From NCBI GenBank assembly GCA_964242415.1, contig CAXTAT010000008.1, positions 62,001 to 126,000 on the forward strand: a DNA stretch of 64,000 nt, given 5' to 3'. The stretch is from DASWOJ01 sp964242415 (GTDB taxonomy: Bacteria; Pseudomonadota; Alphaproteobacteria; Acetobacterales; Acetobacteraceae). Position 1 is the stretch's first letter. Every line of letters begins with the position of its first letter. The notes beneath the pieces are model-generated. The model ran no database searches, had not been told where the DNA came from, and was given only the letters and a program-made list of their open reading frames with translations. Below, piece by piece: positions 26,215 to 33,325 of this stretch. Position numbers and translations under genes: made by a program.

Positions 26215-27021
26215 CTAACCGATTGGGTTGGTCAAGCTGCGAGCCGACGCCGGCTGCCACTCCGGCAGCTCAGTACGAACCCCGGACTTATCCATTGCAG
26301 CCATCCATATCAGCGTGCCGTAAAAGGCCTTGGCCGCTATGTCCGCCACCGCATATCCGATCTGTATGCCAACGAACACGGTCGGCCCGCTGAGGCCCAG
26401 AAGCGGGAGGACATAGACAATCGCGTAAATCGGCCAGGACAGGGTAAGTCCGAGCCGGGCCATCCTGATCGCCAGCCGTGCGTTCGGAGGCTGCCTATCG
26501 ATCGTCTTGCCGAGCGTGCTGTAGAGCTGGAACTGTATGATCATGAACGGGATCATGCCAACGCCGAACCAAAGCCACCGCGCCTCGGTGCTCGTGGCAG
26601 TCTGGCCGAAGTAGCCAAGCGCGATCATCTCTGCCCCCAGCAGGCCAAGCAGAATGCTGCGCAGCCGGACTTGGCGCAGCGGCAGGTCCAAGACGCAGAC
26701 GAAGGCGACAAGCAGCAAGGGGACAGTGGTCAACCAGTCCGCGTAACGGAAGCAGTCGTTGTATGGCGCGCCCGTTCGCATGACGAGGCCATCCGCGGCA
26801 ACCGCCGCCTCCCGCCAGGCCGAGTAAAGCCTGATGTAGTTGTATGTCGCGATTGCGCTGACAAGGGACAGGATCATGATCGATACCCGGTACCGGGGCA
26901 GCACTTCCATGCGTTGAGAAAAGAAGAACAGGCTTGAAATACCCATAATGCCGATTGCGAACGAGAAAATCGTAACAATCCACTCGTACTGCTGGATGGT
27001 CAAGTCAACTGTAAAACTCAT
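26215..27021 (-). CDS. Microbial (type I) rhodopsin with D-T-A helix-C motif
   Basis: A 268-residue seven-helix retinal protein. Helix C reads RYADWLTTVPLLLVAF (from residue 92): Arg92, counterion Asp95, Thr99, and Ala106 at the position of the cytoplasmic proton donor (Glu108 in proteorhodopsin, Asp96 in bacteriorhodopsin). Helix G reads YAVADIAAKAFYG with Asp227 and Schiff-base Lys231. Leu103 at the colour-tuning site suggests green absorption. Asn61 takes the place of proteorhodopsin His75. ATG 27021 is chosen because GGGAGGG lies 8 nt upstream; the frame continues 21 codons further without a signal. No retinal-synthesis or transducer gene is adjacent, so retinal must come from elsewhere. 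An outward proton pump without a carboxylic donor is the best guess; sensing is possible. Confidence 0.93.
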   Translation of the reverse strand: MSFTVDLTIQQYEWIVTIFSFAIGIMGISSLFFFSQRMEVLPRYRVSIMILSLVSAIATYNYIRLYSAWREAAVAADGLVMRTGAPYNDCFRYADWLTTVPLLLVAFVCVLDLPLRQVRLRSILLGLLGAEMIALGYFGQTATSTEARWLWFGVGMIPFMIIQFQLYSTLGKTIDRQPPNARLAIRMARLGLTLSWPIYAIVYVLPLLGLSGPTVFVGIQIGYAVADIAAKAFYGTLIWMAAMDKSGVRTELPEWQPASARSLTNPIG

Positions 27022-27419
27022 TATAACAACCCTCCCGGTTGCGGCACACGGGCTGAACGGACAACCCCACACTCGGTGTGTCATTAGTTGGCGTTGGAAA
27101 ATTCTTCAACCTTCGAGCAGTTAATTCAACGCGCAACTCTTGTTGGTTTTTGTGAGCCTCGTGTAATGGTTTATTACCTGGCCGACGGCATCGCCCGCCG
27201 TGCAAAACCAAACCCAAAGCCGTGCACCATCGCGCCTGCGCCGCACGTCGCCAGGCCACCCCACGGCCCGGCCTGGCCGGGCGCGCGTCCGGCCTCGCAG
27301 CCACGGCGCCCTTGGCAATGACTGCCGTTATGCCGCGGGCCTCAGCGGCTTCCCGGACTGCCGCCGCCGATGCCGGTGATCGCCTGCTGGAGTCGCTGCA
27401 CCGGCGCCATGCGGGGTGG
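27022..27419. other. Non-coding leader region upstream of the rhodopsin gene
   Basis: About 400 nt with no supported gene. The part at 27080-27185 is distinctly less GC-rich than its surroundings. On the minus strand it contains TTGAAT, then 17 nt, then AAGAAT, a weak sigma70-like promoter candidate (about 27091-27125) some 70-100 nt upstream of the rhodopsin start. The rest is GC-rich and featureless. Confidence 0.4.
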
Positions 27420-28196
27420 CTACGGACTCCGCATCCGCCACAGGTCCCACGCCCGGCCGACCAGACCGTTGCCGGTCTGCGCCGCCGCGGCTGCCTCCTC
27501 GGTGCTGAGGAACGTCACCGGTCCCAGCCGTTGCGCGTCCGCTTGCAGCCGCGCGTTCACCTCCGTGTAAACCGCGCGGAACACCGCCTGCCGCACGTCC
27601 GCGCCCACGGTGGCCGAGCCGTGCCCGCGCATCAGCACCACCGCGTGATCGCCCAGGCTGCGGGCCAGCGCGGCGCCGAGCGCGTCCGACCGCACCAGCA
27701 GGTCCGTCGCCGGGCCCGCCACGTCCCTGATCTCGAACACTGGCGTCTCCGGCCCCAGGAACCCCGCCAGGTGGAACACCGGCCGCAGCCCTGGCCCTGC
27801 TACGCTGAACGGGATGATGCCCGGCGAATGGCTGTGCACCACCGCCATCACGTCCGGCCGCGCCCGGTAGATCGCGCCGTGGATGAACCGCTCCAGATAC
27901 GGCACCCGCCCGGCCGGGGCGACCGGCGTGCCGTCGAGTTCGAACTCCATGATGTCGGCGGCGCCCACCAGCGACGGCGCGATGCTGCGCGACAGCAGGA
28001 AGCGGTCTGCCTGCCGGTCGTGCCGCGCGCTGACGTGGCCGAAGCCGTCCACCACGCCCTGGTCGAACAGGATGTGGTTGGCCGCCACCAGGTCCGCAAT
28101 CAGCGCCGGGTCGGGCGGCGGCGCAGGCTCGGCCGCGCTGGCGCGAACCGCCAGGCCCGCCAGGCCGCAGCACAGGCAGGCGCGGCGCAGCAGCAC
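27420..28196 (-). CDS. Class II aldolase/adducin-family protein with signal peptide
   Basis: A 258-residue protein whose zinc ligands are visible as VVHSHSPG (two His) and MRGHGS (third His), as in fuculose-1-phosphate aldolase relatives. GFGHVSARH near residue 50 is the family's substrate loop. Unlike the cytoplasmic enzymes it starts with a hydrophobic export signal (LLRRACLCCGLAGLAVRASA), suggesting a periplasmic location. GTG 28196 follows the stop of the upstream metallo-hydrolase by 4 nt, so the two are co-transcribed. Substrate and whether it is truly an aldolase, decarboxylase or epimerase are unknown. Confidence 0.8.
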   Translation of the reverse strand: MLLRRACLCCGLAGLAVRASAAEPAPPPDPALIADLVAANHILFDQGVVDGFGHVSARHDRQADRFLLSRSIAPSLVGAADIMEFELDGTPVAPAGRVPYLERFIHGAIYRARPDVMAVVHSHSPGIIPFSVAGPGLRPVFHLAGFLGPETPVFEIRDVAGPATDLLVRSDALGAALARSLGDHAVVLMRGHGSATVGADVRQAVFRAVYTEVNARLQADAQRLGPVTFLSTEEAAAAAQTGNGLVGRAWDLWRMRSP

Positions 28197-28200
28197 GGGT

Positions 28201-29163
28201 CTAGGCTGCCGGCGTCCACACCACCGGCGCCAGCGCGTAGCCGTCGCCCTCCCGCACGATGTGCCCGGTGGCCGGGAACGGCGCGTGGTAGAAGGAGACC
28301 TGCATTCGCTCCGTCGCGGCGATGTCCAGCATCCGGTGCCGGGTGGCCCGCGCCCCCGCGGCGTCCTGGTCGAATACGGCGGACCAGTCGGGGTGGCGGG
28401 CGAAGATGAGGGTGTTGTTGGTCACGTCCGACATCACCAGCAGCTTGTCCCGCCCGGACACCACGGCGAAGCACGTATGCCCCGGCGTGTGCCCCGCCGC
28501 CTCGACCGAGGTGATGCCCGGCAGCACCTCCTGGTCCCAGCCATACCGGGTGACGTTGGCGGCGATGGGGCCGAACACCCGGCGCACGTTGTCGAAGTTG
28601 GGCCGCAGCCCGTCCGGCGCCTGCGCCCGCTTGTCGTCGCTCATCCAGTAGTCCCACTCGGGCGCGGGGACCATGACCTCGGCCTGCGGGAACACGGCGG
28701 TCCCGTCCTTCAGCCGGTAGCCGTTGATGTGGTCGGCGTGGAAGTGGCTGAACAGCACCACGTCCACCCGCGCCGGGTCGAACCCGGCCGCACGGAAGTT
28801 GGCCATCCAGGTGCCGCTGGTGGGCGCGGCCAAGTCGCCGTTGCCGGTGTCGATCAGCACCAGCTTGCCGCCGGTGTTGATGACCAGGGTGTTGAAGGTG
28901 ATCGGAAAACGGTCCGTCGGCAGGAAGTTGTCGGCCAGGGCCTGCTTGACGGCCTCCGGCGCGGCGTTCGGGATGAAGCCGTCCAGCGACCGGTAGGCCA
29001 TGCCGTCGTTGATCGCCGTGACCTGCATGTCGCCGATCCGGTAGCGGAAGAATGCCGGCGCCTGCGCGGCGGCCGGGGGCTGCGCGGCACGGGAGGCGCC
29101 CTGCGCCAGGACGGCGCCGGCAGCGGCTCCGGTCCCGATGGCAAACCGTCGTGTGATGAGCAT
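28201..29163 (-). CDS. Metallo-beta-lactamase-fold hydrolase, Tat-exported
   Basis: A 320-residue protein starting MLITRRFAIGTGAAAGAVLA, a twin-arginine signal (TRRFAIG). The metal site FSHFHADHINGY supplies the HxHxDH motif. Later ligands are GHTPGHTCF and SDVTN. Relatives include lactonases and other periplasmic hydrolases of this superfamily. ATG 29163 is preferred to an upstream extension that has no signal peptide. It is the second gene after bactofilin on the minus strand and is followed tightly by the aldolase-like gene. The substrate is not evident. Confidence 0.88.
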   Translation of the reverse strand: MLITRRFAIGTGAAAGAVLAQGASRAAQPPAAAQAPAFFRYRIGDMQVTAINDGMAYRSLDGFIPNAAPEAVKQALADNFLPTDRFPITFNTLVINTGGKLVLIDTGNGDLAAPTSGTWMANFRAAGFDPARVDVVLFSHFHADHINGYRLKDGTAVFPQAEVMVPAPEWDYWMSDDKRAQAPDGLRPNFDNVRRVFGPIAANVTRYGWDQEVLPGITSVEAAGHTPGHTCFAVVSGRDKLLVMSDVTNNTLIFARHPDWSAVFDQDAAGARATRHRMLDIAATERMQVSFYHAPFPATGHIVREGDGYALAPVVWTPAA

Positions 29164-29170
29164 GGCATGG

Positions 29171-29195
29171 TCCCCCGGCGTATCCTGCCGGGGGA
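29171..29195 (-). promoter_or_regulatory. Hairpin enclosing the Shine-Dalgarno of the metallo-hydrolase gene
   Basis: TCCCCCGGC and GCCGGGGGA form a 9-bp GC stem with a 7-nt loop. On the minus strand the 3' arm contains GGGGGA, the only Shine-Dalgarno-like sequence before ATG 29163. It could occlude translation initiation or act as a weak terminator after bactofilin; no T-run is present. Confidence 0.45.
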
Positions 29196-29221
29196 GGTTA
29201 GGCTGAAATCGCGGCGGTCCG

Positions 29222-29950
29222 CTAGTTGGCGGAGGCCGGCGCCGGCGTCTCGGCCATGCGCGGGGCTGCTGTGGCGCCCTCGGTGAGCATCTCGATCCGG
29301 CCGGTGATCTGGCCGCCATCCTCGACCTGCAGGCGGCGGCAACGCGCAGTGCCCAGCACCTTGCCGGTGGAGCGCACGATCAGGTTGCCGCGCACGGTCA
29401 GCGTGCCGTCGATCACCCCGGCGATCTCGGCGTCATCGACCTCGACCTCGCCCTTGAAGATGCCGCCCTGGGCGATCATCACCTCGGTCGCGTGGATCAT
29501 GCTGGCCTCGACCGTGCCCTCGACCACCAGGCGCTCGGCGTCGGCGACGGTGCCCTGCAGCGAGATGCCGCGGCCGACGACCAGGGTGCGGCGCTCTGCC
29601 GGCTCCCGGATGCGGACGGGCTGCACGCCGGGGCGCGGCGGGACGGCCATGCCCGGGGACATGCCCGGAGACATTCCGGTGGACATGCCCGGGTTCGGCA
29701 CCGGGCCGGGCGGGTTCGGAGCGGGCGACGGCGGAGCGGGGAACGGGGTGCGGCCCATGGGGGGAGCCTCCTTTGGCGCAGCGGGACGGAAGGGGGGAAC
29801 GCCGACGCCGGTATCGGCCAGCGGGCGGGACGGGGCAGGCGGAGCAGGGGGACTCACGGCGCCCTGCGGCGGGGTTTCGGCGACGCTGGCCGGGGTTGAC
29901 GGCTCGGCATCGTCACCAGCGGGGGAGTCGGGTTTGCGACGCTTGAACAA
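29222..29950 (-). CDS. Bactofilin
   Basis: A 242-residue cytoskeletal protein. A long Pro/Met/Gly-rich N-terminal tail (MSTGMSPGMSPGM) precedes the DUF583 beta-helix core of residues ~118-225 (VVGRGISLQGTVADAERLVV; GGIFKGEVEVDDAEIAGVID; GTLTVRGNLIVRSTGKVLG). Bactofilins polymerise without nucleotide and organise envelope or cell-shape factors. The start is TTG 29950 with AAGGGGG 8 nt upstream. It is upstream of the metallo-hydrolase on the same strand, separated by a 58-nt gap that contains a hairpin. Confidence 0.9.
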   Translation of the reverse strand: MFKRRKPDSPAGDDAEPSTPASVAETPPQGAVSPPAPPAPSRPLADTGVGVPPFRPAAPKEAPPMGRTPFPAPPSPAPNPPGPVPNPGMSTGMSPGMSPGMAVPPRPGVQPVRIREPAERRTLVVGRGISLQGTVADAERLVVEGTVEASMIHATEVMIAQGGIFKGEVEVDDAEIAGVIDGTLTVRGNLIVRSTGKVLGTARCRRLQVEDGGQITGRIEMLTEGATAAPRMAETPAPASAN

Positions 29951-30083
29951 GGCAGGCCCCCTTTCGAGGAAGCGCGCGCCAAGGACACGGCGGCGTTACC
30001 ACCGCCTACCATGAGGCACCTCCGGCGAACAACCCGGGATTGTGCGGCATCGCAATTAAATGCGGCGCTTACAGACCCAACCT

Positions 30084-30755
30084 CTATAAGAACGACACGC
30101 GCCGGTTCAGCACGTGCACCATCGCCGCCGTCCCCAGCACGGGCACGAACAGGTTGAGCACCGGCACCACGCTGGCCGCCGCGAGCGCCGCGCCCTGCGC
30201 CAGGACCACGAAGCGCCGCGCCTGGTAGGCGGCCAGGGCGTCCATCCGGCCCATGCGCCGCATCGCCACGCAGACGAACAGGCCGCGCCCCAGCGCCCAG
30301 CCGGTGATGACCCACCCCAGCACCAGCCCGACGCCGGGCAGCAGCACCAGCAGCACCAGCGCCAGGAGCTGCAGGGCCAGCACCTGCCCGCCGAGCACCA
30401 CGCCATCCCACGCCTGCACCGCCAGCGCCGCGCCGCGCGGGTGCGGCAGCTCCGGGTAGAAGCGCCGGTCCACCGCGTCGGCGATGCGGTCGATGTAAAG
30501 CGTCGCCACCAGCAGCGCCGCCGGGACGAACAGGTACACGGACAGGATCGCCGTGCCGATCCCGCCGGCCAGCCCGGCCAGCCATGCCACCCAATGCGGC
30601 CAGCCCGGCAGCGCCACCGCCGACTGCACGCCCCACACCACCGCCGCCAGCACCGCCAGGAACGCCAGCAGCGACAGCGCCAGGCTGCGCAGCACCACGC
30701 CCAGGAACACGGGGTCGTCCAGTTGCGCCAGCGCGCGATACAGCGGGGAGAACAT
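30084..30755 (-). CDS. EI24/CysZ-like integral membrane protein
   Basis: A 223-residue membrane protein with about four to five hydrophobic segments and the EI24-domain layout: LAQLDDPVFLGVVLRSLALS at the N-terminus, FYPELPHPRG in the middle loop, and NLFVPVLGTAAMVHVLNRR at the end, a typical EI24 finish. E. coli CysZ of the same superfamily takes up sulfate; many alphaproteobacterial members are of unknown role. It is a single gene on the minus strand upstream of bactofilin, 133 nt away. Confidence 0.82.
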   Translation of the reverse strand: MFSPLYRALAQLDDPVFLGVVLRSLALSLLAFLAVLAAVVWGVQSAVALPGWPHWVAWLAGLAGGIGTAILSVYLFVPAALLVATLYIDRIADAVDRRFYPELPHPRGAALAVQAWDGVVLGGQVLALQLLALVLLVLLPGVGLVLGWVITGWALGRGLFVCVAMRRMGRMDALAAYQARRFVVLAQGAALAAASVVPVLNLFVPVLGTAAMVHVLNRRVSFL

Positions 30756-30789
30756 GCGGGAAGGTCCTGGGTTGTGGCCGGGCAGGGGT

Positions 30790-30837
30790 GGATGTTAGGC
30801 GGGGTGGGTGTTAGGCGGGGCGGATGTTAGGCGCAGC
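30790..30837. repeat. Three tandem 16-nt units
   Basis: GGATGTTAGGCGGGGT, GGGTGTTAGGCGGGGC and GGATGTTAGGCGCAGC lie head to tail in the divergent region between the EI24 and kinase genes. Confidence 0.8.
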
Positions 30838-30897
30838 AGCACCCCGGCGCATCCCCGCCCCATGCCTGGCTTATGCCCACCTCATAAAGGAGCACCT

Positions 30898-31884
30898 ATG
30901 TCCGACCCCCGTTTCGACATCCTGGGCATCGGCAACGCCATCGTGGACGTGGTCGCGCCGGCTGGGGACGATTTCCTGTCCCGGCACGACATGCGCAAGG
31001 GTGGCATGGCGCTGATCTCGGCGGCGGAGGCGGAGGCGCTGTATGCGGCGATGCCGCCGGGCCAGGAGAGCAGCGGCGGCTCGGCGGCCAACACCTGCGC
31101 GGTGGCGGCCGGGCTGGGCGCGCGGGTCGGGTTCCTCGGCAAGGTCGCCGGGGACCAGTTGGGCGGGGTGTTCCGGCACGACATCACCTCGGCTGGCGTC
31201 CACTTCCCGACTGCGGCGTTGCAGGGCGGGGCGCCGACCGCGCGCTGCCTGATCGTGGTGACGCCGGATGGGCAGCGCACGATGAACACCTACCTCGGCG
31301 CCTGCGTCAGCTTTGGGGGCGCGGACCTGGACGAGGACGCGGTGGCCGGCAGTGCCGTCACCTACCTGGAGGGCTACCTGTTCGACCCGCCGCTGGCCCA
31401 GGCCGCGTTCCAGCGGGCCGCCGAGGTGGCGCACCGGGCCGGCCGCCTGGTGGCGCTGTCGCTGTCGGACGCGTTCTGCGTGGACCGGCACCGCTCGGCC
31501 TTCCAGGCGCTGGTGCGCGACGGCGTGGACATCCTGTTCGCCAACGAGGCCGAGCTGTGCAGCCTGTATGAGGAGAACGAGTTCGACGCCGCCGCCGCCC
31601 GGGCTGGCCAGGATGTGGCGCTGGCCGTGCTGACCCGGGGCGAGGCCGGCAGCCTGGTGCTGCGCGGCGCCGAGCGCGTAGAGGTGCAGGCCGCTCCGGT
31701 GCAGGTGGTCGATACGACGGGGGCGGGCGACGCCTATGCCGCCGGGTTCCTGGCGGCCCACGCGGCCGGGCGCAGCCTGCCGGCCTGCGGACGGCTGGGC
31801 AGCCTGGCGGCGGCGGCGGCGATCAGCGACTATGGCGCCCGCCCGCGGGTGGACCTGCGGGCGATGGCCGCCCTGGTCGCATAG
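30898..31884 (+). CDS. PfkB-family carbohydrate/nucleoside kinase (adenosine kinase-like)
   Basis: A 328-residue ribokinase-fold enzyme. Signature 1 is SSGGSAANTCAVAAGLGARV (residues ~59-78) and signature 2, with the catalytic Asp, is DTTGAGDAYAAGF. The N-terminus ILGIGNAIVDVVA and the pattern KGGMALIS match the adenosine/ribokinase subgroup annotated as adenosine kinase in alphaproteobacteria. It phosphorylates a sugar or nucleoside with ATP in the cytoplasm. ATG 30898 has AAAGGAG 7 nt upstream. It is a lone gene. Confidence 0.9.
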   Translation: MSDPRFDILGIGNAIVDVVAPAGDDFLSRHDMRKGGMALISAAEAEALYAAMPPGQESSGGSAANTCAVAAGLGARVGFLGKVAGDQLGGVFRHDITSAGVHFPTAALQGGAPTARCLIVVTPDGQRTMNTYLGACVSFGGADLDEDAVAGSAVTYLEGYLFDPPLAQAAFQRAAEVAHRAGRLVALSLSDAFCVDRHRSAFQALVRDGVDILFANEAELCSLYEENEFDAAAARAGQDVALAVLTRGEAGSLVLRGAERVEVQAAPVQVVDTTGAGDAYAAGFLAAHAAGRSLPACGRLGSLAAAAAISDYGARPRVDLRAMAALVA

Positions 31885-31990
31885 GCTGCCTGCCCGGCCC
31901 AGGCACGTTCCAGGAACCAAAATGCCGGCCGTTCGTTCCGGGTGCCAGATCGCGCCAGGCGCACGCCGCGGAATTCTGCCGAATAGAGGA

Positions 31991-32620
31991 ATGCACATGC
32001 GGAAATTTCTGCGGCTGTCTGCCGCGGCCTGGGGCTTGGCAGCCGGGCCGGCCTTGGCTCAGACGCCGCCCGCCACGCCTTCGGCCCCGCCGCCCGCTGC
32101 GTCCTCTGGCATGTCTTCCGGCGCACCGGATGCCGGCCTGGGTATGACCGGGATGCGGGCGTTGCGCGGTCAACAGCGGGAAGCCGTCCGGACGCACCGG
32201 ATCTTCACGGCGCATGGCAAGCCCACCACCCACCGCGCCTCGGCCAGGTAGGCGCAGGACACGGGCGGCTACCGCGGCGGCGACTCCCCGAGCAGCACCA
32301 AGGCCAGCAACATCGACCGGCAGGATGCGCGGTCTGAAGACGTGCCGCGCCTGCCTGATCCGGGAGCGGCGGCCAATACGCCGCAGGCCCTCCTGCAGGT
32401 GGCCCGGCGCGTTCTGGCGTCCAACCATACCGGCGTCGCCCAGGAAGCGTTGGAGTGGGCTGAAACCCGTGTTCTGACGCGGTTCACCGATCCTGGCGCG
32501 GCTGGCGCGCCTGATTTCGCCTTGATGATCCAATCGACCGGCCCTGCACGGCGGGTGCTGGCGACGCGAGACATCCCCGGGGCGCACGCCGCCATCAGCG
32601 CCGCGCTGGCCGGCAGCTAA
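31991..32620 (+). pseudogene. Secreted Ala/Pro-rich protein interrupted by an in-frame TAG
   Basis: One frame runs from ATG 31991 (or 31997) to TAA 32620, broken only by TAG at 32249-32251. Before it lies a signal peptide (RKFLRLSAAAWGLAAGPALA) and a low-complexity Pro/Ser/Gly stretch. After it come GGYRGGDSPSSTKASNIDR, PRLPDPGAAANTPQALLQVA, and QEALEWAETRVLTRF. This order (signal, flexible tail, then a helical LPDP...A(Q)EALE(R)AETR domain) matches a family of uncharacterised secreted proteins common in Acetobacteraceae, in which the region is continuous. A nonsense mutation or sequencing error is likely. Confidence 0.65.
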
Positions 32621-32642
32621 CCGCAAGTCTCCTGCCGGTATG

Positions 32643-32851
32643 CCTTCTCTCTCCTCGGGCGGGGCGATCGCATATGGCCTGAGCACGCTGTCTGCCTTCT
32701 CCCTCTCCCTCCGGGAGAGGGCCGGGGTGAGGGAGGCGGTGAGGGCCTAATCTGCCCATTTGAGCACGAAATCCGTCCTCAGCCACGCCGGGTTTGGCGC
32801 TTGCGGCCTCCCTCACCCCGGCCCTCTCCCGGAGGGAGAGGGGGCAGGCAG
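32643..32851. repeat. Palindromic intergenic repeat, family A, inverted pair plus module
   Basis: CTCTCCTCGGGCGGGGCGAT at about 32648 matches the module at 12565. CCTCTCCCTCCGGGAGAGGG... style copy at 32699-32742 is mirrored by CCTCACCCCGGCCCTCTCCC plus GGAGGGAGAGGGGG at 32812-32846, forming a long stem with a ~70-nt loop. It lies between the broken secreted protein and bcp, at a convergent junction. Confidence 0.85.
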
Positions 32852-32857
32852 ATGCGG

Positions 32858-33325
32858 TTACTTGTTCAGCGCTTTGGCGGCCGCCATCACCTCGGCGGCG
32901 TGGCCCGGCACCTTCACCTTGCGCCAGATGCGGGCGATGCGGCCGGCCTTGTCCACCAGCACCGTGCTGCGGTCGATGCCCATGTAGGTCTTGCCATACA
33001 TCGACTTCTCGGCCCACGCGCCATACGCCTCCACCACGCCGGCAGCGTCGGAGGCGAGCGGGAACGTCAGGCCATACCTCTCGGCAAACCGGTCGATGGG
33101 CTTGATCGCGTCCTTGGATACGCCGATCACCTCGACGCCGATGCCGCCCAAGTCGCCCAGCGCCTCCTGGAACGCCTGCGCCTCCTTGGTGCAGCCCGGC
33201 GTGTCGGCCTTCGGGTAGAAATACAGCACGAACGGCCGGCCCTGCATTGCGGCCAGGCTGACCGTTCGTCCGCCGCTGGCCGGCATCTCGAACGCCGGTG
33301 CGGCGTCGCCCTCGGCAATGCTCAT
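32858..33325 (-). CDS. bcp: Thioredoxin-dependent peroxiredoxin, Bcp/PrxQ type
   Basis: A 155-residue peroxidase. The peroxidatic cysteine lies in FYPKADTPGCTKEAQAFQEA. The usual resolving cysteine five residues later (TPGCTxEACxF) is replaced by Ala-Gln-Ala, so this is a one-Cys variant of Bcp. It reduces hydroperoxides in the cytoplasm. ATG 33325 overlaps the stop of glnE (ATGA), so it is the second gene of a glnE-bcp unit. It is followed by a family A repeat. Confidence 0.93.
   Translation of the reverse strand: MSIAEGDAAPAFEMPASGGRTVSLAAMQGRPFVLYFYPKADTPGCTKEAQAFQEALGDLGGIGVEVIGVSKDAIKPIDRFAERYGLTFPLASDAAGVVEAYGAWAEKSMYGKTYMGIDRSTVLVDKAGRIARIWRKVKVPGHAAEVMAAAKALNK

Noticed and set aside
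26215..27021. Halorhodopsin, sodium pump or sensory rhodopsin with transducer
   Set aside because: Asp95 and Thr99 are kept, whereas chloride pumps have T-S-A or N-T-Q and sodium pumps N-D-Q; no methyl-accepting transducer gene is adjacent.
30790..30837. Possible CRISPR array
   Set aside because: Units are 16 nt, adjacent and without spacers; no cas genes are present in the window.
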